Made by a program: the position numbers and the translations under genes. Below are positions 7,837-16,578 of a DNA stretch of 31,868 nucleotides, piece after piece. The notes below the pieces were generated by a model. That model was not told the DNA's origin. It saw only the letters and a list, made by a program, of their open reading frames with translations, and did no database searches. The stretch lies in contig CAYGJS010000024.1 in the NCBI GenBank assembly GCA_964350435.1, positions 1-31,868 on the forward strand, read 5' to 3'. The first letter of the stretch is position 1. Each line of letters begins with the position of its first letter. The DNA comes from TMED27 sp964350435 (GTDB lineage Bacteria; Pseudomonadota; Alphaproteobacteria; Micavibrionales; Micavibrionaceae).

Positions 7837-9234
7837 CTATTCCGCCGCCGCCGCCGCCACAGGTTTCAGGTCTTCCCCAAGGCGCACAGTTTTGAGTTCC
7901 TCAGCCACCAAGAATGCGAGCTCCAAAGACTGATTGGCATTCAGGCGCGGATCGCACGCGGTGTGGTAACGGCTGGAGAGGTCTTCATCGCCGATCTTCT
8001 CTGCGCCGCCGACACATTCCGTCACATTCGCGCCTGTCATTTCAAAATGCACGCCGCCCGGATGAGTGCCTTCTTCTTTGTGCACAGCAAAGAACCCGCG
8101 CACTTCGGCCAGAATATCGCCGAATTTACGGGTTTTATAACCGGAGGGAGATTTATAGGTGTTGCCATGCATGGGGTCACAGGACCAAACAACTGCGCGG
8201 CCTTCTTCCTTCACTCTCCGCACCAATGGCGCGAGCTTTTCATGCACCTGCTCATGACCCATACGGGCAATCAACGTCAGGCGACCGGGGATGTTGTCGG
8301 GGTTCAGGACATCAATCAAACGGATAAGCTCATCAGGCTCAAGCGTTGGCGAACATTTCAACCCCAATGGGTTTTTCACGCCGCGCACATATTCAATCTG
8401 CGCGTTATCCAGTTGATGCGTACGCGCCCCGATCCAGAGCATATGCGCCGATGTATCATAATAATCGCCCGTCAAGCTGTCCTCGCGGGTCATCGCTTCT
8501 TCGTAATTCAGATGCAGGGCTTCATGCGAGGTATAAAAATCGACCTGATGAATATTCGGCACGCTTTCGGCTGTAACGCCGCAGGCCGCCATAAAACGAA
8601 GCGCGTCACTGATCCGCTCCGCCAGCTCTTCGTATTTAGCCTTCAGCGGGGAGTCTCCCACGAAATCCAGATTCCAGCCATGAACGCGGTTAAGATCCGC
8701 ATAGCCGCCCTTGGCAAAAGCGCGCAAAAGATTGAGCGTTGAGGCCGCTTGGTGGTAGGAGCGGATAAGACGCGCAGGGTCTGGGTCCCGCGCTTCGGCG
8801 GTGAATTCAAGGCCGTTGATATTATCGCCGCGATAGCTGGGCAGTGTCACACCATCTATGGTTTCCATGTCGCTGGAGCGCGGCTTGGCGAATTGCCCCG
8901 CCATCCGTCCAACCTTCACCACAGGCAAAGAGCCGCCATAAGTCATCACCACCGCCATTTGCAACAGAACGCGGAATGTATCACGGATATGGTTCGCGCT
9001 GAACTCGGCGAAGCTCTCGGCGCAATCCCCGCCCTGAAGCAGGAAGCCGTTCCCCAAGGCCACGTCACCCAGAGCGCGCTGGAGGTTGCGGGCTTCACCG
9101 GCAAACACAAGCGGGGGAAAGCTACGCAGTTCTTCTTCTGCGGCCTTAAGCGCAGCCTGATCCTTATAGACCGGCATTTGCTCGATCGGTTTTGATCTCC
9201 AGCTGTCTTTTGTCCAGTTTTGTGTCATGCGCAT
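7837..9234 (-). CDS. aroG: 3-deoxy-7-phosphoheptulonate (DAHP) synthase, class II
   Basis: The product, about 463-465 residues, is a plant/mycobacterial-type DAHP synthase. It has FPPLVFAGEARNL early, the family signature GGDCAESF, the segment VKVGRMAGQFAKPRS, and later VWSCDPMHGN and GGVHFEMTG. It condenses phosphoenolpyruvate with erythrose 4-phosphate, the first step of the shikimate pathway to aromatic amino acids. It is unrelated at sequence level to the class I AroF/G/H of E. coli. The second ATG (9228) has GGAG nine bases upstream, whereas the first (9234) is only three bases from it, so translation probably starts at 9228. Allosteric control by aromatic products is known for some class II enzymes but cannot be read here. 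Confidence 0.95.
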   Translation of the reverse strand: MRMTQNWTKDSWRSKPIEQMPVYKDQAALKAAEEELRSFPPLVFAGEARNLQRALGDVALGNGFLLQGGDCAESFAEFSANHIRDTFRVLLQMAVVMTYGGSLPVVKVGRMAGQFAKPRSSDMETIDGVTLPSYRGDNINGLEFTAEARDPDPARLIRSYHQAASTLNLLRAFAKGGYADLNRVHGWNLDFVGDSPLKAKYEELAERISDALRFMAACGVTAESVPNIHQVDFYTSHEALHLNYEEAMTREDSLTGDYYDTSAHMLWIGARTHQLDNAQIEYVRGVKNPLGLKCSPTLEPDELIRLIDVLNPDNIPGRLTLIARMGHEQVHEKLAPLVRRVKEEGRAVVWSCDPMHGNTYKSPSGYKTRKFGDILAEVRGFFAVHKEEGTHPGGVHFEMTGANVTECVGGAEKIGDEDLSSRYHTACDPRLNANQSLELAFLVAEELKTVRLGEDLKPVAAAAAE

Positions 9235-9330
9235 TCACTCCAAGCCTTCGCACAAATGAAATAAGAGTAGGATTTATAAAGTAAACGCTTCGCTTTTACA
9301 AATGATTAGAAAGAGGGTAAACTGAGCGCC

Positions 9331-10452
9331 ATGAGTGACGTTTCCAAGTTCCAATCCGCATTAAAAGCCTGTGATAAAACCTTTATAGGGTCGCGCCCCG
9401 ATTTGTCGGAGGTGTCGGCTATAGTGCAGGCCTCTCTGGCGAGTGATATCGCGCGGGTGCAGGCGGAGCGTTTTATCTTCACCGGCAGCGCGAATATCGC
9501 GCAAAGCACGGATGATTGTATTGATTACTTGCGCCGCTGGCACGTATTGGGCAAGCCGCCAACGCTTGCCGCGCTCTGCGCCGCCGCCGCGATGCATTTG
9601 GGCGTCAAAGCCCCCGATCATATTCTGGGGCTTATGATGGCCTCCATCTTGGGTGAGGTTGAGAACAACCAGCCCTATCATAACAATAATCACTTCCGCA
9701 AAGTCGTGCTTCAGGTCATCCGCTTGATCGACGTGCATAACCGCATCTATGGCGGCACCGCCAAGGCTCTGAGCGAAGAAAACATGGCATTGTTGCTGAT
9801 CGCCGCCTGCATCCATGATTACGGCCATGATGGGCGGGGCAATACGGTGAAAGGGGTCTTTATCCCGAGCCGTCTGGAACTACAATCGGTTGCTTTGGCG
9901 ATGCCGTATTTGCAGGCCGTCGGCATAGATCAGGAGGAAATCCTGAAAGCTTTGGTCGTGGCCACAGAAGTTTCACCGCTGCATGATCCCACCAGTTCGG
10001 TCATGCAGATGAAAGCGGCCTATCGTTTTCATTTTCTGGGCGACAGCAAAAAATTCGACCGCCTTAATCTTTCAACTGATCTCAAGATTTTGGAGCGTGA
10101 GCCAAAAGTTTGCCTTATGGCGTGCTTGCTGCATGAAGCGGATATGGCGACCTCTGCGGGGTTAAGCTATGCGCTGACCACATATGAAACCGTTCTGGTG
10201 CGCGATGAACTCGGCGCGCATGATGCCAAGCCTGAACACATCGTCGAGTTTCTCGATGCAATTTGCCAGCGGCACTTTCTCTCCGATGCGGGGCAGAAGC
10301 TTTATGCCGCCAATCTCGCTCGGATCTATGCGCTCGCCGAAGAAGATGTCAAATCAGGCAACCAGCCTTTCCCGAAGGCACAGCACACAGACTTCATTCT
10401 CGCGCTGGGGCAGGGGAATAAGTCTTCTGAGAATTCAAAAACAATCAATTAA
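9331..10452 (+). CDS. PDEase_I-like HD-superfamily phosphohydrolase
   Basis: The 373-residue protein carries the metal-binding layout of class I (eukaryotic-type) 3',5'-cyclic nucleotide phosphodiesterases. YHNNNH (residues 116-121) matches the YHNxxH motif. HDYGHDGRGN (162-171) matches HDxxHxGxxN. An aspartate in HEADMA (D271) fits the distant fourth ligand. The spacings (121 to 162, 163 to 271) are close to human PDE4 (36 and 117 residues). The N-terminal 100 residues are helical and contain no recognisable GAF or transmembrane domain. It may hydrolyse cAMP, cGMP or another cyclic nucleotide in the cytosol; substrate is inferred from fold only. No strong ribosome-binding site is visible. 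The gene is divergent from aroG and is followed directly by a palindromic repeat. Confidence 0.7.
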   Translation: MSDVSKFQSALKACDKTFIGSRPDLSEVSAIVQASLASDIARVQAERFIFTGSANIAQSTDDCIDYLRRWHVLGKPPTLAALCAAAAMHLGVKAPDHILGLMMASILGEVENNQPYHNNNHFRKVVLQVIRLIDVHNRIYGGTAKALSEENMALLLIAACIHDYGHDGRGNTVKGVFIPSRLELQSVALAMPYLQAVGIDQEEILKALVVATEVSPLHDPTSSVMQMKAAYRFHFLGDSKKFDRLNLSTDLKILEREPKVCLMACLLHEADMATSAGLSYALTTYETVLVRDELGAHDAKPEHIVEFLDAICQRHFLSDAGQKLYAANLARIYALAEEDVKSGNQPFPKAQHTDFILALGQGNKSSENSKTIN

Positions 10453-10534
10453 TGTCATTGCGAGCCGCCCCTGAGCGGCGCGACAATCCGGTTAAATGGA
10501 CGTGTGGATCGCTTCGCATATGCTCGCGATGACA
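10453..10534. repeat. Dispersed palindromic repeat, TCATTGCGAG subtype
   Basis: TGTCATTGCGAG starts on the base after the preceding stop codon. The inverted end CTCGCGATGACA lies at 10523-10534. It fills almost the entire convergent gap between the phosphodiesterase-like gene and gor, where it could act as a bidirectional hairpin. Confidence 0.85.
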
Positions 10535-10542
10535 TCTCTAAC

Positions 10543-11910
10543 CTAAGGCGCGGTCTTCTTTTCGCCCGTGCGCATAGTCACGAATTCTTCTGCGGACGTC
10601 GGATGCATCGCCATTGTGCGGTCAAAATCCGCCTTCGTCGCGCCGCAGTTCAAGGCCACAGCAAAGCCCTGCATGATCTCCGGCGCATCTAAGCCCATCA
10701 TGTGAACGCCGAGTACACGGTCACTCGACGTTTCTACAATAAGCTTCATGACGCTACGCTCATCGCGCCCCGAAAGCGTGTGTTTCATGGGGCGAAAATC
10801 GGATTTATACACCGTGATGTCATGCCCTTTTTCTAAGGCTTCTTCCTCGCCCATGCCCACGGTCGCAATCGGGGGATAGGAAAACACGGCTGTTGCGATG
10901 TTGTGATAATTCACAGCGCGCTGCGGCATTTGCCCGAACAGACGATCCGCCAGAACATGCCCTTCGGAAATCGCCACAGGGGTCAGGGCAGGGGTGTCCG
11001 TCACATCGCCGAGCGCATAGATGTGGGGCACCGAGGTTTGATAGTGATCGTTGACCTCGATATGGCCGCTGCGCGCCGTCTTCACGCCCGCTGCCTCTAA
11101 ACCCAGCCCATCAATCTTCGGGTCACGGCCAATCGCCGACATCGCGGTATCACACGCAATCGCATGGCCTTGGGTGGTGTGGACTGTGAAACGCTCGCCG
11201 ATTTTCTCCACGCGCTCTACGTCGCAATTAAAATGCAGATCAATGCCGCTTTTGCGCATTTCCTCCGCCAGCGCAAGGCGGATGGTATTATCAAAACCGC
11301 GCAAAAACAAATCCCCGCGATAAAGCAGGGTCACATGTGCGCCGAGGCCATGGAAAATATGCGCGAACTCCACCGACACATAACCACCGCCGACAATCAC
11401 GATCTCTTTCGGCAGTTTCGGAAGAAAAAACGCATCATCAGACACAATCATATGCTCCGCGCCTTCATGCACAGGGCGGCGAGGCGTGCCGCCGACGGCG
11501 ATCAGGAATTTATCCGCTGTAACGGTTTCCCCGTTTACGTCCACCGTGTTCGCATCCGTGAATTTCGCAAAGCCGCGAATGATATCCACCCCCGCATTAT
11601 CAAGCAGTTTCTGATAAATACCGTTCAGGCGGCTGATTTCATTATTCTTATTGGTAATCAGCTTCGCCCAATCAAATGCTGTGCGTTCCGGCGCGTCCCA
11701 CCCAAACCCCCGCGCATCTTCAAAATGAAATCCGTAATCGGACGCGTATGCCAACAATTTTTTCGGCACGCACCCCAGGTTCACGCAGGTACCGCCAAGG
11801 TCTGAGGCCTCCGCCACGCCGACATTCGCGCCGTGCCCCGCCGCTATCCGCGCCGAGCGCACCCCGCCGGACCCCGCGCCAATCACAAAATAATCATAAT
11901 GCTTACTCAT
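10543..11910 (-). CDS. gor: Glutathione-disulfide reductase
   Basis: This is a 455-residue class I flavoprotein disulfide reductase. It has the FAD-binding GAGSGG (residues 11-16), the redox-active disulfide GGTCVNLGCVPKK (C42 and C47), a second Rossmann motif VGGGYVSVEFA for NADPH, the YALGDVTD FAD motif, and the C-terminal HPTSAEE (H436 and E441) dimer-interface dyad. It reduces oxidised glutathione with NADPH in the cytosol. The two-residue YH/HN and HPTSAEEFVTMR details fit glutathione reductase better than dihydrolipoamide dehydrogenase or mercuric reductase. AAAGGA upstream of ATG 11910 serves as the ribosome-binding site. Confidence 0.94.
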   Translation of the reverse strand: MSKHYDYFVIGAGSGGVRSARIAAGHGANVGVAEASDLGGTCVNLGCVPKKLLAYASDYGFHFEDARGFGWDAPERTAFDWAKLITNKNNEISRLNGIYQKLLDNAGVDIIRGFAKFTDANTVDVNGETVTADKFLIAVGGTPRRPVHEGAEHMIVSDDAFFLPKLPKEIVIVGGGYVSVEFAHIFHGLGAHVTLLYRGDLFLRGFDNTIRLALAEEMRKSGIDLHFNCDVERVEKIGERFTVHTTQGHAIACDTAMSAIGRDPKIDGLGLEAAGVKTARSGHIEVNDHYQTSVPHIYALGDVTDTPALTPVAISEGHVLADRLFGQMPQRAVNYHNIATAVFSYPPIATVGMGEEEALEKGHDITVYKSDFRPMKHTLSGRDERSVMKLIVETSSDRVLGVHMMGLDAPEIMQGFAVALNCGATKADFDRTMAMHPTSAEEFVTMRTGEKKTAP

Positions 11911-12021
11911 TTGCTTTTCCTTTTTAAGTGCGTTGCTGCACTCCTAAAATAGGTCAACTATTCGTCGTCGCTTGCGCCTGCTTAAAAAGAAAAATCAAAC
12001 GACTATTATTCATGCCTTTTT

Positions 12022-12088
12022 TGTCATTGCGAGCGCAGCGAAGCAATCTAGATTGCCGCGTCAGGCTTTCAGCCTTACTCGCAATGAC
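12022..12088. repeat. Dispersed palindromic repeat, TCATTGCGAG subtype
   Basis: TGTCATTGCGAG (12022-12033) and CTCGCAATGAC (12078-12088) are perfect inverted ends. The interior holds GCGAAGCAATCTAGATTGCC, itself palindromic. It lies just beyond the lpxL stop, in the 187-base gap before gor; the rest of that gap shows no other feature. Confidence 0.85.
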
Positions 12089-12097
12089 GCTAACGTC

Positions 12098-12952
12098 TTA
12101 ATCTTTCCATCGTCTATGCAGCCATAGCCATTGCTCGGGCCGCTCTCTTATCCAGCCCTCAAGCAGGCCATGCGCTTCTTTAATAACATCTTCAACCACC
12201 CGCGGGGAGCCATCTTTATTAAAAACTGCCAGCCGATCATAGATATTAAGGCGAAACTGGGTTCCTTCAACCCTCTCATTTCGGATCGGGACAAGGGCGC
12301 AATTATATTTCTGCGCCAGTTGCACGAAAACGGGATTGGTCATCGCTTCCATACCGAAGAAAGGCACGGATACGCCCTCATTATATTTCTGGTCAATCAA
12401 TATTCCGGCGCATTCGCCGGCCTTCAAAGCCTTCATGAGTCCTTTTCCGCCCGCCGCCGATTTTGGAAAACCCGATATCTGCCCGTTTATTGCTCGCGCC
12501 TCCATAAGCATCTTATCGACAAACGGGTTATTCGGCGTGCGGTACGTCAGGTTCGGCGCAACACCGAATTGCGTCAGCACCACCGCCGCATTCAACTCCC
12601 AGTTTCCCAAATGCGCGCCAAAGAAAATCGCGCCGTTTTCGCTGTTGAGGGCTTCTTTAAGATGCTCCCCGCCGATCACTTCGACCTCACGGCTCAAGAT
12701 TTCAAGATGCGGGTATTCGGCAATCACGCGCCCCAAATGCGTCCACATCCCCTTGATCGTGTCATCCTTTGGCACGTCAGGGAGCGCGCGGGTGAGATTG
12801 CGATGGGCTTTGCGGCTGGCGGCAAGTCTGGGGCCGATCATCCCGCCGATCATCCCGCCGATATCGGACGCCGTGCGCGCAGGCAGGGAGGAGAAAACAA
12901 AAAACACAAACTTAACAAAGATCGCTTCGAGAAAATATTGAAGTCGCTTCAT
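12098..12952 (-). CDS. lpxL: Lipid A biosynthesis lauroyl-type acyltransferase
   Basis: The product is 284 residues, has an N-terminal hydrophobic anchor (about 8-25) and belongs to the LpxL/LpxM (HtrB/MsbB) family. The catalytic HX4E motif is HLGNWE (H114-E119), followed by the family's NLTYR, a Gly/Lys-rich substrate segment and a C-terminal RPEQWLWLHRRW motif. It adds a secondary acyl chain to Kdo-lipid IVA on the cytoplasmic face of the inner membrane. It is the last gene of the waaA-lpxK-lpxL operon, starting inside the lpxK stop codon (4-base overlap). Acyl chain length cannot be predicted. The length is slightly below the E. coli enzyme (306). Confidence 0.93.
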   Translation of the reverse strand: MKRLQYFLEAIFVKFVFFVFSSLPARTASDIGGMIGGMIGPRLAASRKAHRNLTRALPDVPKDDTIKGMWTHLGRVIAEYPHLEILSREVEVIGGEHLKEALNSENGAIFFGAHLGNWELNAAVVLTQFGVAPNLTYRTPNNPFVDKMLMEARAINGQISGFPKSAAGGKGLMKALKAGECAGILIDQKYNEGVSVPFFGMEAMTNPVFVQLAQKYNCALVPIRNERVEGTQFRLNIYDRLAVFNKDGSPRVVEDVIKEAHGLLEGWIRERPEQWLWLHRRWKD

Positions 12953-13947
12953 TTGATGACCTTTTTGATGAGGGCGAGCAAGGCATCCTCGTCCTCAAAA
13001 CGCATATCCACGGGCATAACATGAACGGCAATCCCCTCAAGATCCGGAAGGCGCATCGCATCTTTGCGCGTTGTTAAAAGGGTCGCGTTAAGGGATTGCG
13101 CATGTTTATGAAGCTGGAGCAGATCGGTATCGTCATAAGGATGGTGATCGCTGAAAACCACGGTATCGGCAAGCTTTAAACCCATTTCATTCCGCAGAAA
13201 GTTAAAGAATTTCTCGGGATAGCCAAGACCGGCAAAGGCGAGGTAGGACGCGTTCTTATCAAGGGTTGTATATGTGCTGGCCTCCAGATTCGCCCGCAGC
13301 ACAGGCTTATCGGCATGCAAACGCTGCGCACTCTCGCGCAAATCCTCACCGATCAGAATAAACCCGTCGGCTTGCTGCAGGCCGCGGCTCAGCGGCTGGC
13401 GCAGAGGGCCGGCAGGCATCATCTTGCCGTTTCCAAATCCCATCTCGCCGTTGATCACCACAAGTTTAAGATCCTTATGCAGCCCCGGATTTTGCATCCC
13501 GTCATCCATCAGCAATAAATCGGCGCCCAAACGCTCCGCCAGTTTCGCGCTATTGGCCCGATCCCCACCGACAATCGTCGGCGCATACTGCGCCAGAATC
13601 AAAGCCTCATCCCCGACATCCCAGGAATTATGCCTGGTGGCATTCACAAGGGTCGGCCCCATTTCCGCGCCGCCATACCCGCGAATAAGAATATGGGGGT
13701 TCTTTGCCAATCCGTTTTTGACAATCAAGTCCAAGATCGCAATCACGGTCGGCGTTTTGCCCGTACCGCCCGCCACAACATTGCCGACGCAAATCACCGG
13801 AATGGTGCTTTTATAGGTTTCCTTGGTGCTTTGATGAAGTGTATACGACAGCGCATAAAGTGCTGAAAAAGGCGTCAGCAGTATCTCCCGCAAACCTTGT
13901 GGCGCGCTGCTCTGGCGATACCAAAACGAGGGAGTTTTCAAGGTCAT
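12949..13947 (-). CDS. lpxK: Tetraacyldisaccharide 4'-kinase
   Basis: This 332-residue membrane-associated P-loop kinase phosphorylates the 4' position of the lipid A disaccharide to give lipid IVA. It has the Walker A motif GGTGKTP (60-66) after the conserved VGNVVAGG, followed by RGYGG and the DDGMQNP segment characteristic of LpxK. An N-terminal amphipathic/hydrophobic helix (about 20-40) docks it to the inner membrane. It overlaps waaA upstream and lpxL downstream by 4 bases each, so translation is likely coupled. This is a standard gene for lipid A-containing Gram-negatives. Confidence 0.95.
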   Translation of the reverse strand: MTLKTPSFWYRQSSAPQGLREILLTPFSALYALSYTLHQSTKETYKSTIPVICVGNVVAGGTGKTPTVIAILDLIVKNGLAKNPHILIRGYGGAEMGPTLVNATRHNSWDVGDEALILAQYAPTIVGGDRANSAKLAERLGADLLLMDDGMQNPGLHKDLKLVVINGEMGFGNGKMMPAGPLRQPLSRGLQQADGFILIGEDLRESAQRLHADKPVLRANLEASTYTTLDKNASYLAFAGLGYPEKFFNFLRNEMGLKLADTVVFSDHHPYDDTDLLQLHKHAQSLNATLLTTRKDAMRLPDLEGIAVHVMPVDMRFEDEDALLALIKKVIK

Positions 13948-15239
13948 GCCGCAGTATCCTTTCGAATCAATGCATTTTGCATCATAGGGCAGAGCTGTTC
14001 CATAACGCGGTCGATCACGGCCGTTTTGTTCTGCGCAAATTTAAGGGCGGCGTCGCGGCGTTTCTGCAATTCCAAAGGGTCGCTCAGCAGCCTGTGCAGG
14101 GTTTCGGCCAGATGCTGCTCATCCCGCAAGGGAAGGGAGGCCTGCGCGTTCTCCATTTCATCAAATATGTCCTGTAAATTCTGGACATGTGGGCCGTGCA
14201 AAACCGCGCAATGAAGCTGCGCCGCTTCGATCGGATTATGCCCGCCGCCGCCGTCATCTGAAAATGTACGCCCGATGCAGGCAATGGGGGCGGCGCGGTA
14301 AAACAGACCCAACTCACCCATCGTATCCACAACATAAAGGTCAGTATTGCGCGCAGGTAAAACGCGCCCCTCTCCCCTGAAGGCAAGATGGAGGTTAAAA
14401 CCTTTAAGCGCAGAATTAATCTCCTCTCGCCGCGAAGGGTGACGGGGAATAATGATACTCAGCAATTCAGGAAACTGCGACTTCAAAACATCATGCACCC
14501 GCGCCGCCAGCACTTCCTCGCCTTTATGCGTGCTGGCAAAAACCCAGCACGGCCGCATCGCAATGGCATTGTTAAAGGATGTTAAATCATCCTTATCCGC
14601 CTTTAAGGGCGCGGAACTGTACTTAAGATTGTCTGTGACATGCACATTTCTCTGCCCCAATGCCTTAAAATAACCGGCTTCAGTGTCGCTTTGTGCAAGA
14701 ATAATATCAAACCCGCTCAGCAAAACCCGGATAGTGTTTTTCAGAAGCTGCCAGCGCTGAAAGGAATTCTTCGAAAGTCGTGCATTCACTAGCGCAGCCG
14801 GAATATCCCGCCGCTTGACCTCCAAAAGCATATTCGGCCAAATCTCCGATTCCATCCAAAGCACGAGATCAGGCCGCCAGTGATCAAGAAAACGCCGCAC
14901 CCATTCCGGGTGATCAAGAGGATAAAATTGATGAAAAGCACCCTCTGGCAGCCGTTTCTCCATCAACTCAGCCGAAGTTTTTGTGCCCGTGGTCACCAAA
15001 AAGCGCACATCCGGAAAACGATCCTTGAATTGCGTAATCAGAATCAAGGCAGATTGAGATTCTCCCACACTGGCGGAATGAATCCAGCATAAATCCCCTT
15101 CCGGTCTTTTCTTAACAGAAACACCTTTTCGCTCCTCCACACGCTGCGGATCTTCTTTTCCACGCTTTAAGCGGCGGGCCAGCAGGGCATTCAGCACAGG
15201 CGCGCTCGCTTGCGTAATATTTTGATAAAGATTGAGCAT
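13944..15239 (-). CDS. waaA: 3-deoxy-D-manno-octulosonic acid (Kdo) transferase
   Basis: A GT30 family glycosyltransferase that transfers Kdo from CMP-Kdo to lipid IVA. I use the start at 15239 (431 residues), because MLNLYQNITQASAPVLNALLA and RRLKRGKEDPQR match the usual WaaA N-terminus. The open frame extends 26 codons further, to 15317, but that extension reads as AT-rich non-family sequence and would run into the divergent gene. Family motifs are WIHSASVGE, LVTTGTKTSAELMEKRLP, HQFYPLDHPEWVRRFLDHWRP (split across about 100-130), and near the C-terminus GGGGHNPIEAAQL. It is the first gene of the waaA-lpxK-lpxL operon. The single-gene sequence cannot tell mono- from bifunctional Kdo transfer. 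Confidence 0.93.
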   Translation of the reverse strand: MLNLYQNITQASAPVLNALLARRLKRGKEDPQRVEERKGVSVKKRPEGDLCWIHSASVGESQSALILITQFKDRFPDVRFLVTTGTKTSAELMEKRLPEGAFHQFYPLDHPEWVRRFLDHWRPDLVLWMESEIWPNMLLEVKRRDIPAALVNARLSKNSFQRWQLLKNTIRVLLSGFDIILAQSDTEAGYFKALGQRNVHVTDNLKYSSAPLKADKDDLTSFNNAIAMRPCWVFASTHKGEEVLAARVHDVLKSQFPELLSIIIPRHPSRREEINSALKGFNLHLAFRGEGRVLPARNTDLYVVDTMGELGLFYRAAPIACIGRTFSDDGGGGHNPIEAAQLHCAVLHGPHVQNLQDIFDEMENAQASLPLRDEQHLAETLHRLLSDPLELQKRRDAALKFAQNKTAVIDRVMEQLCPMMQNALIRKDTAA

Positions 15240-15339
15240 GGAAACTTTTAAAACCCGTATATAATAAGTTAGTAACGATGTTTTAGGACGTTTCAGGGTA
15301 AAATAAAAGTCAATCAATGGATTGAGGGTTCATAAAGTG

Positions 15340-15633
15340 ATGAAACGCATATTACAAGACAGAAAAAGCCGTTCCTTGCGCAAAGCCGCGCTTGAGCAGC
15401 TGCGTGAAACCCGCAATCAAATCACCAGAAACAACCCCGATCTTTTGGAGGGGATGCGCGTAAAGCTGGAAGAGACAAAAAAACAAAGCCGATCTGCACC
15501 GCCCTCCCCGTCAATCGCGCCCGAAACCATCAAAATCGACCAAACAAAAAACCTGCAAACCGTTTTAACTCTGCTGGCCATGCAGCCAGACAATGAAGGG
15601 CTCAAAAGACAGCTTAAAGAGTTTTTAAATTAG
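15340..15633 (+). CDS. Small charged protein of unknown function, divergent from waaA
   Basis: The protein is about 97 residues, highly charged, rich in Lys/Arg/Gln, and probably helical. Its C-terminal part (LQTVLTLLAMQPDNEGLKRQL) looks like an amphipathic helix, and there is no signal peptide. I do not recognise the family. The frame can begin at TTG 15322, GTG 15337 or ATG 15340. GAGGG (15324-15328) favours the last two, and I use ATG. The short gap to waaA implies divergent promoters. Position beside the Kdo/lipid A genes hints at, but does not show, an envelope-related role. Confidence 0.6.
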   Translation: MKRILQDRKSRSLRKAALEQLRETRNQITRNNPDLLEGMRVKLEETKKQSRSAPPSPSIAPETIKIDQTKNLQTVLTLLAMQPDNEGLKRQLKEFLN

Positions 15634-15648
15634 CCTCAGCCCTATAAA

Positions 15649-16506
15649 TCACTCAGGGTTTTCAACCAAAATACACTCACCCGCTTCATAGGATGCAGGA
15701 ACATAATGGCATCCTGGAACAAGACAGACACGTTCTAGGTAAGAAGCAGGATCTGCATTGGCACGATTAATGATAAGCCCGGTTGTAAGCATTGAAAACT
15801 CGGTGCCGCATGATCCGATCGGTGGAAACACATCCTCGAAATAGGTAAACACCGCATCTTCTTGCCATGGTGGATCGAGAAGCGCGATATCTAGATTTTC
15901 TTGATAGGCTGCCAATTCCGTACAAGGCGTGGGTAGAGTACGCCTATCATCAGAGTCAGCATATTGTTGAAACGTAAAGAAACCATCAGTCTCCGGGTTT
16001 TGAATAAAATTCATGCATTTAGCAACCATCCAAATTTCATTCATCGTATTACAACCATAAGGGGCAGAAGCAGCCTCGGCCCTGATATCGTAAGGAACCT
16101 CAGTCCTTCCACCAAGTACACCAAGCGTAAAGTTCGAAACATCATACCCCGCCGCCGCCGCCGCGACATTGCTAAGGGAGGCCTCAATATCCCCCGCAGG
16201 CTCTCCCCATCGATCACTCATGCTGAAAAGCGGTCTTTCTATGGTTGTCAAAGCCATATGGTCGAGAAAAGAATCAAAACACGTATATTCCAATACGCTG
16301 TCGGGCTTGAAAATCAAATTCTGGTTCTGGGTAATTTCCCGCTGCGCCTCAAGCCATGCTCGCGCCTTCAGGGATTCGTAATAATCGGGATCACACGCAT
16401 CCTCGGCAAAAATTCCTTGCGCGCAAACCTCTTGTTTTGACTGCACCAACCCAAGCCCGCAGACAAGCAGCAAAAGAAGAACCAGCCGTTTTGTTATTCC
16501 GTTCAT
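15649..16506 (-). CDS. Exported cysteine-rich protein of unknown function, paralogue of the gene at 16579
   Basis: The 285-residue protein has a classical signal peptide (hydrophobic core 8-22, cleavage probably near AQG at 29-31). The mature part carries nine cysteines (C38, C76, C152, C164, C195, C233, C261, C266, C278) that align one to one with those of its neighbour, including spacings of exactly 38, 12 and 5 residues. The signature KPDSVLEYTCFD (67-78) follows a helix-like AKARAWLEAQRE-type stretch. The even set of spacings suggests a disulfide-stabilised periplasmic or surface protein. I know no function for this family. It is the last of three exported-protein genes in a minus-strand operon. 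Confidence 0.75.
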   Translation of the reverse strand: MNGITKRLVLLLLLVCGLGLVQSKQEVCAQGIFAEDACDPDYYESLKARAWLEAQREITQNQNLIFKPDSVLEYTCFDSFLDHMALTTIERPLFSMSDRWGEPAGDIEASLSNVAAAAAGYDVSNFTLGVLGGRTEVPYDIRAEAASAPYGCNTMNEIWMVAKCMNFIQNPETDGFFTFQQYADSDDRRTLPTPCTELAAYQENLDIALLDPPWQEDAVFTYFEDVFPPIGSCGTEFSMLTTGLIINRANADPASYLERVCLVPGCHYVPASYEAGECILVENPE

Positions 16507-16578
16507 TAAAAATGCTCCCTCATATGATTTTACGCCAATATGGCGGCTCTGTGCAAATGTGTTTTCGGTGTTTGTTTT

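Noticed and set aside
7711..8742. Long plus-strand ORF (343 codons) opposite aroG
   Set aside because: It runs antisense to a conserved class II DAHP synthase, begins in a repeat and has no family features.
12131..13024. Long plus-strand ORF opposite lpxL and the end of lpxK
   Set aside because: Antisense to two recognised genes with coupled overlaps; composition is that of a shadow frame.
15240..15317. 26-codon N-terminal extension of waaA
   Set aside because: The extension has no similarity to the WaaA family and would reach the divergent gene; the start at 15239 fits the family.
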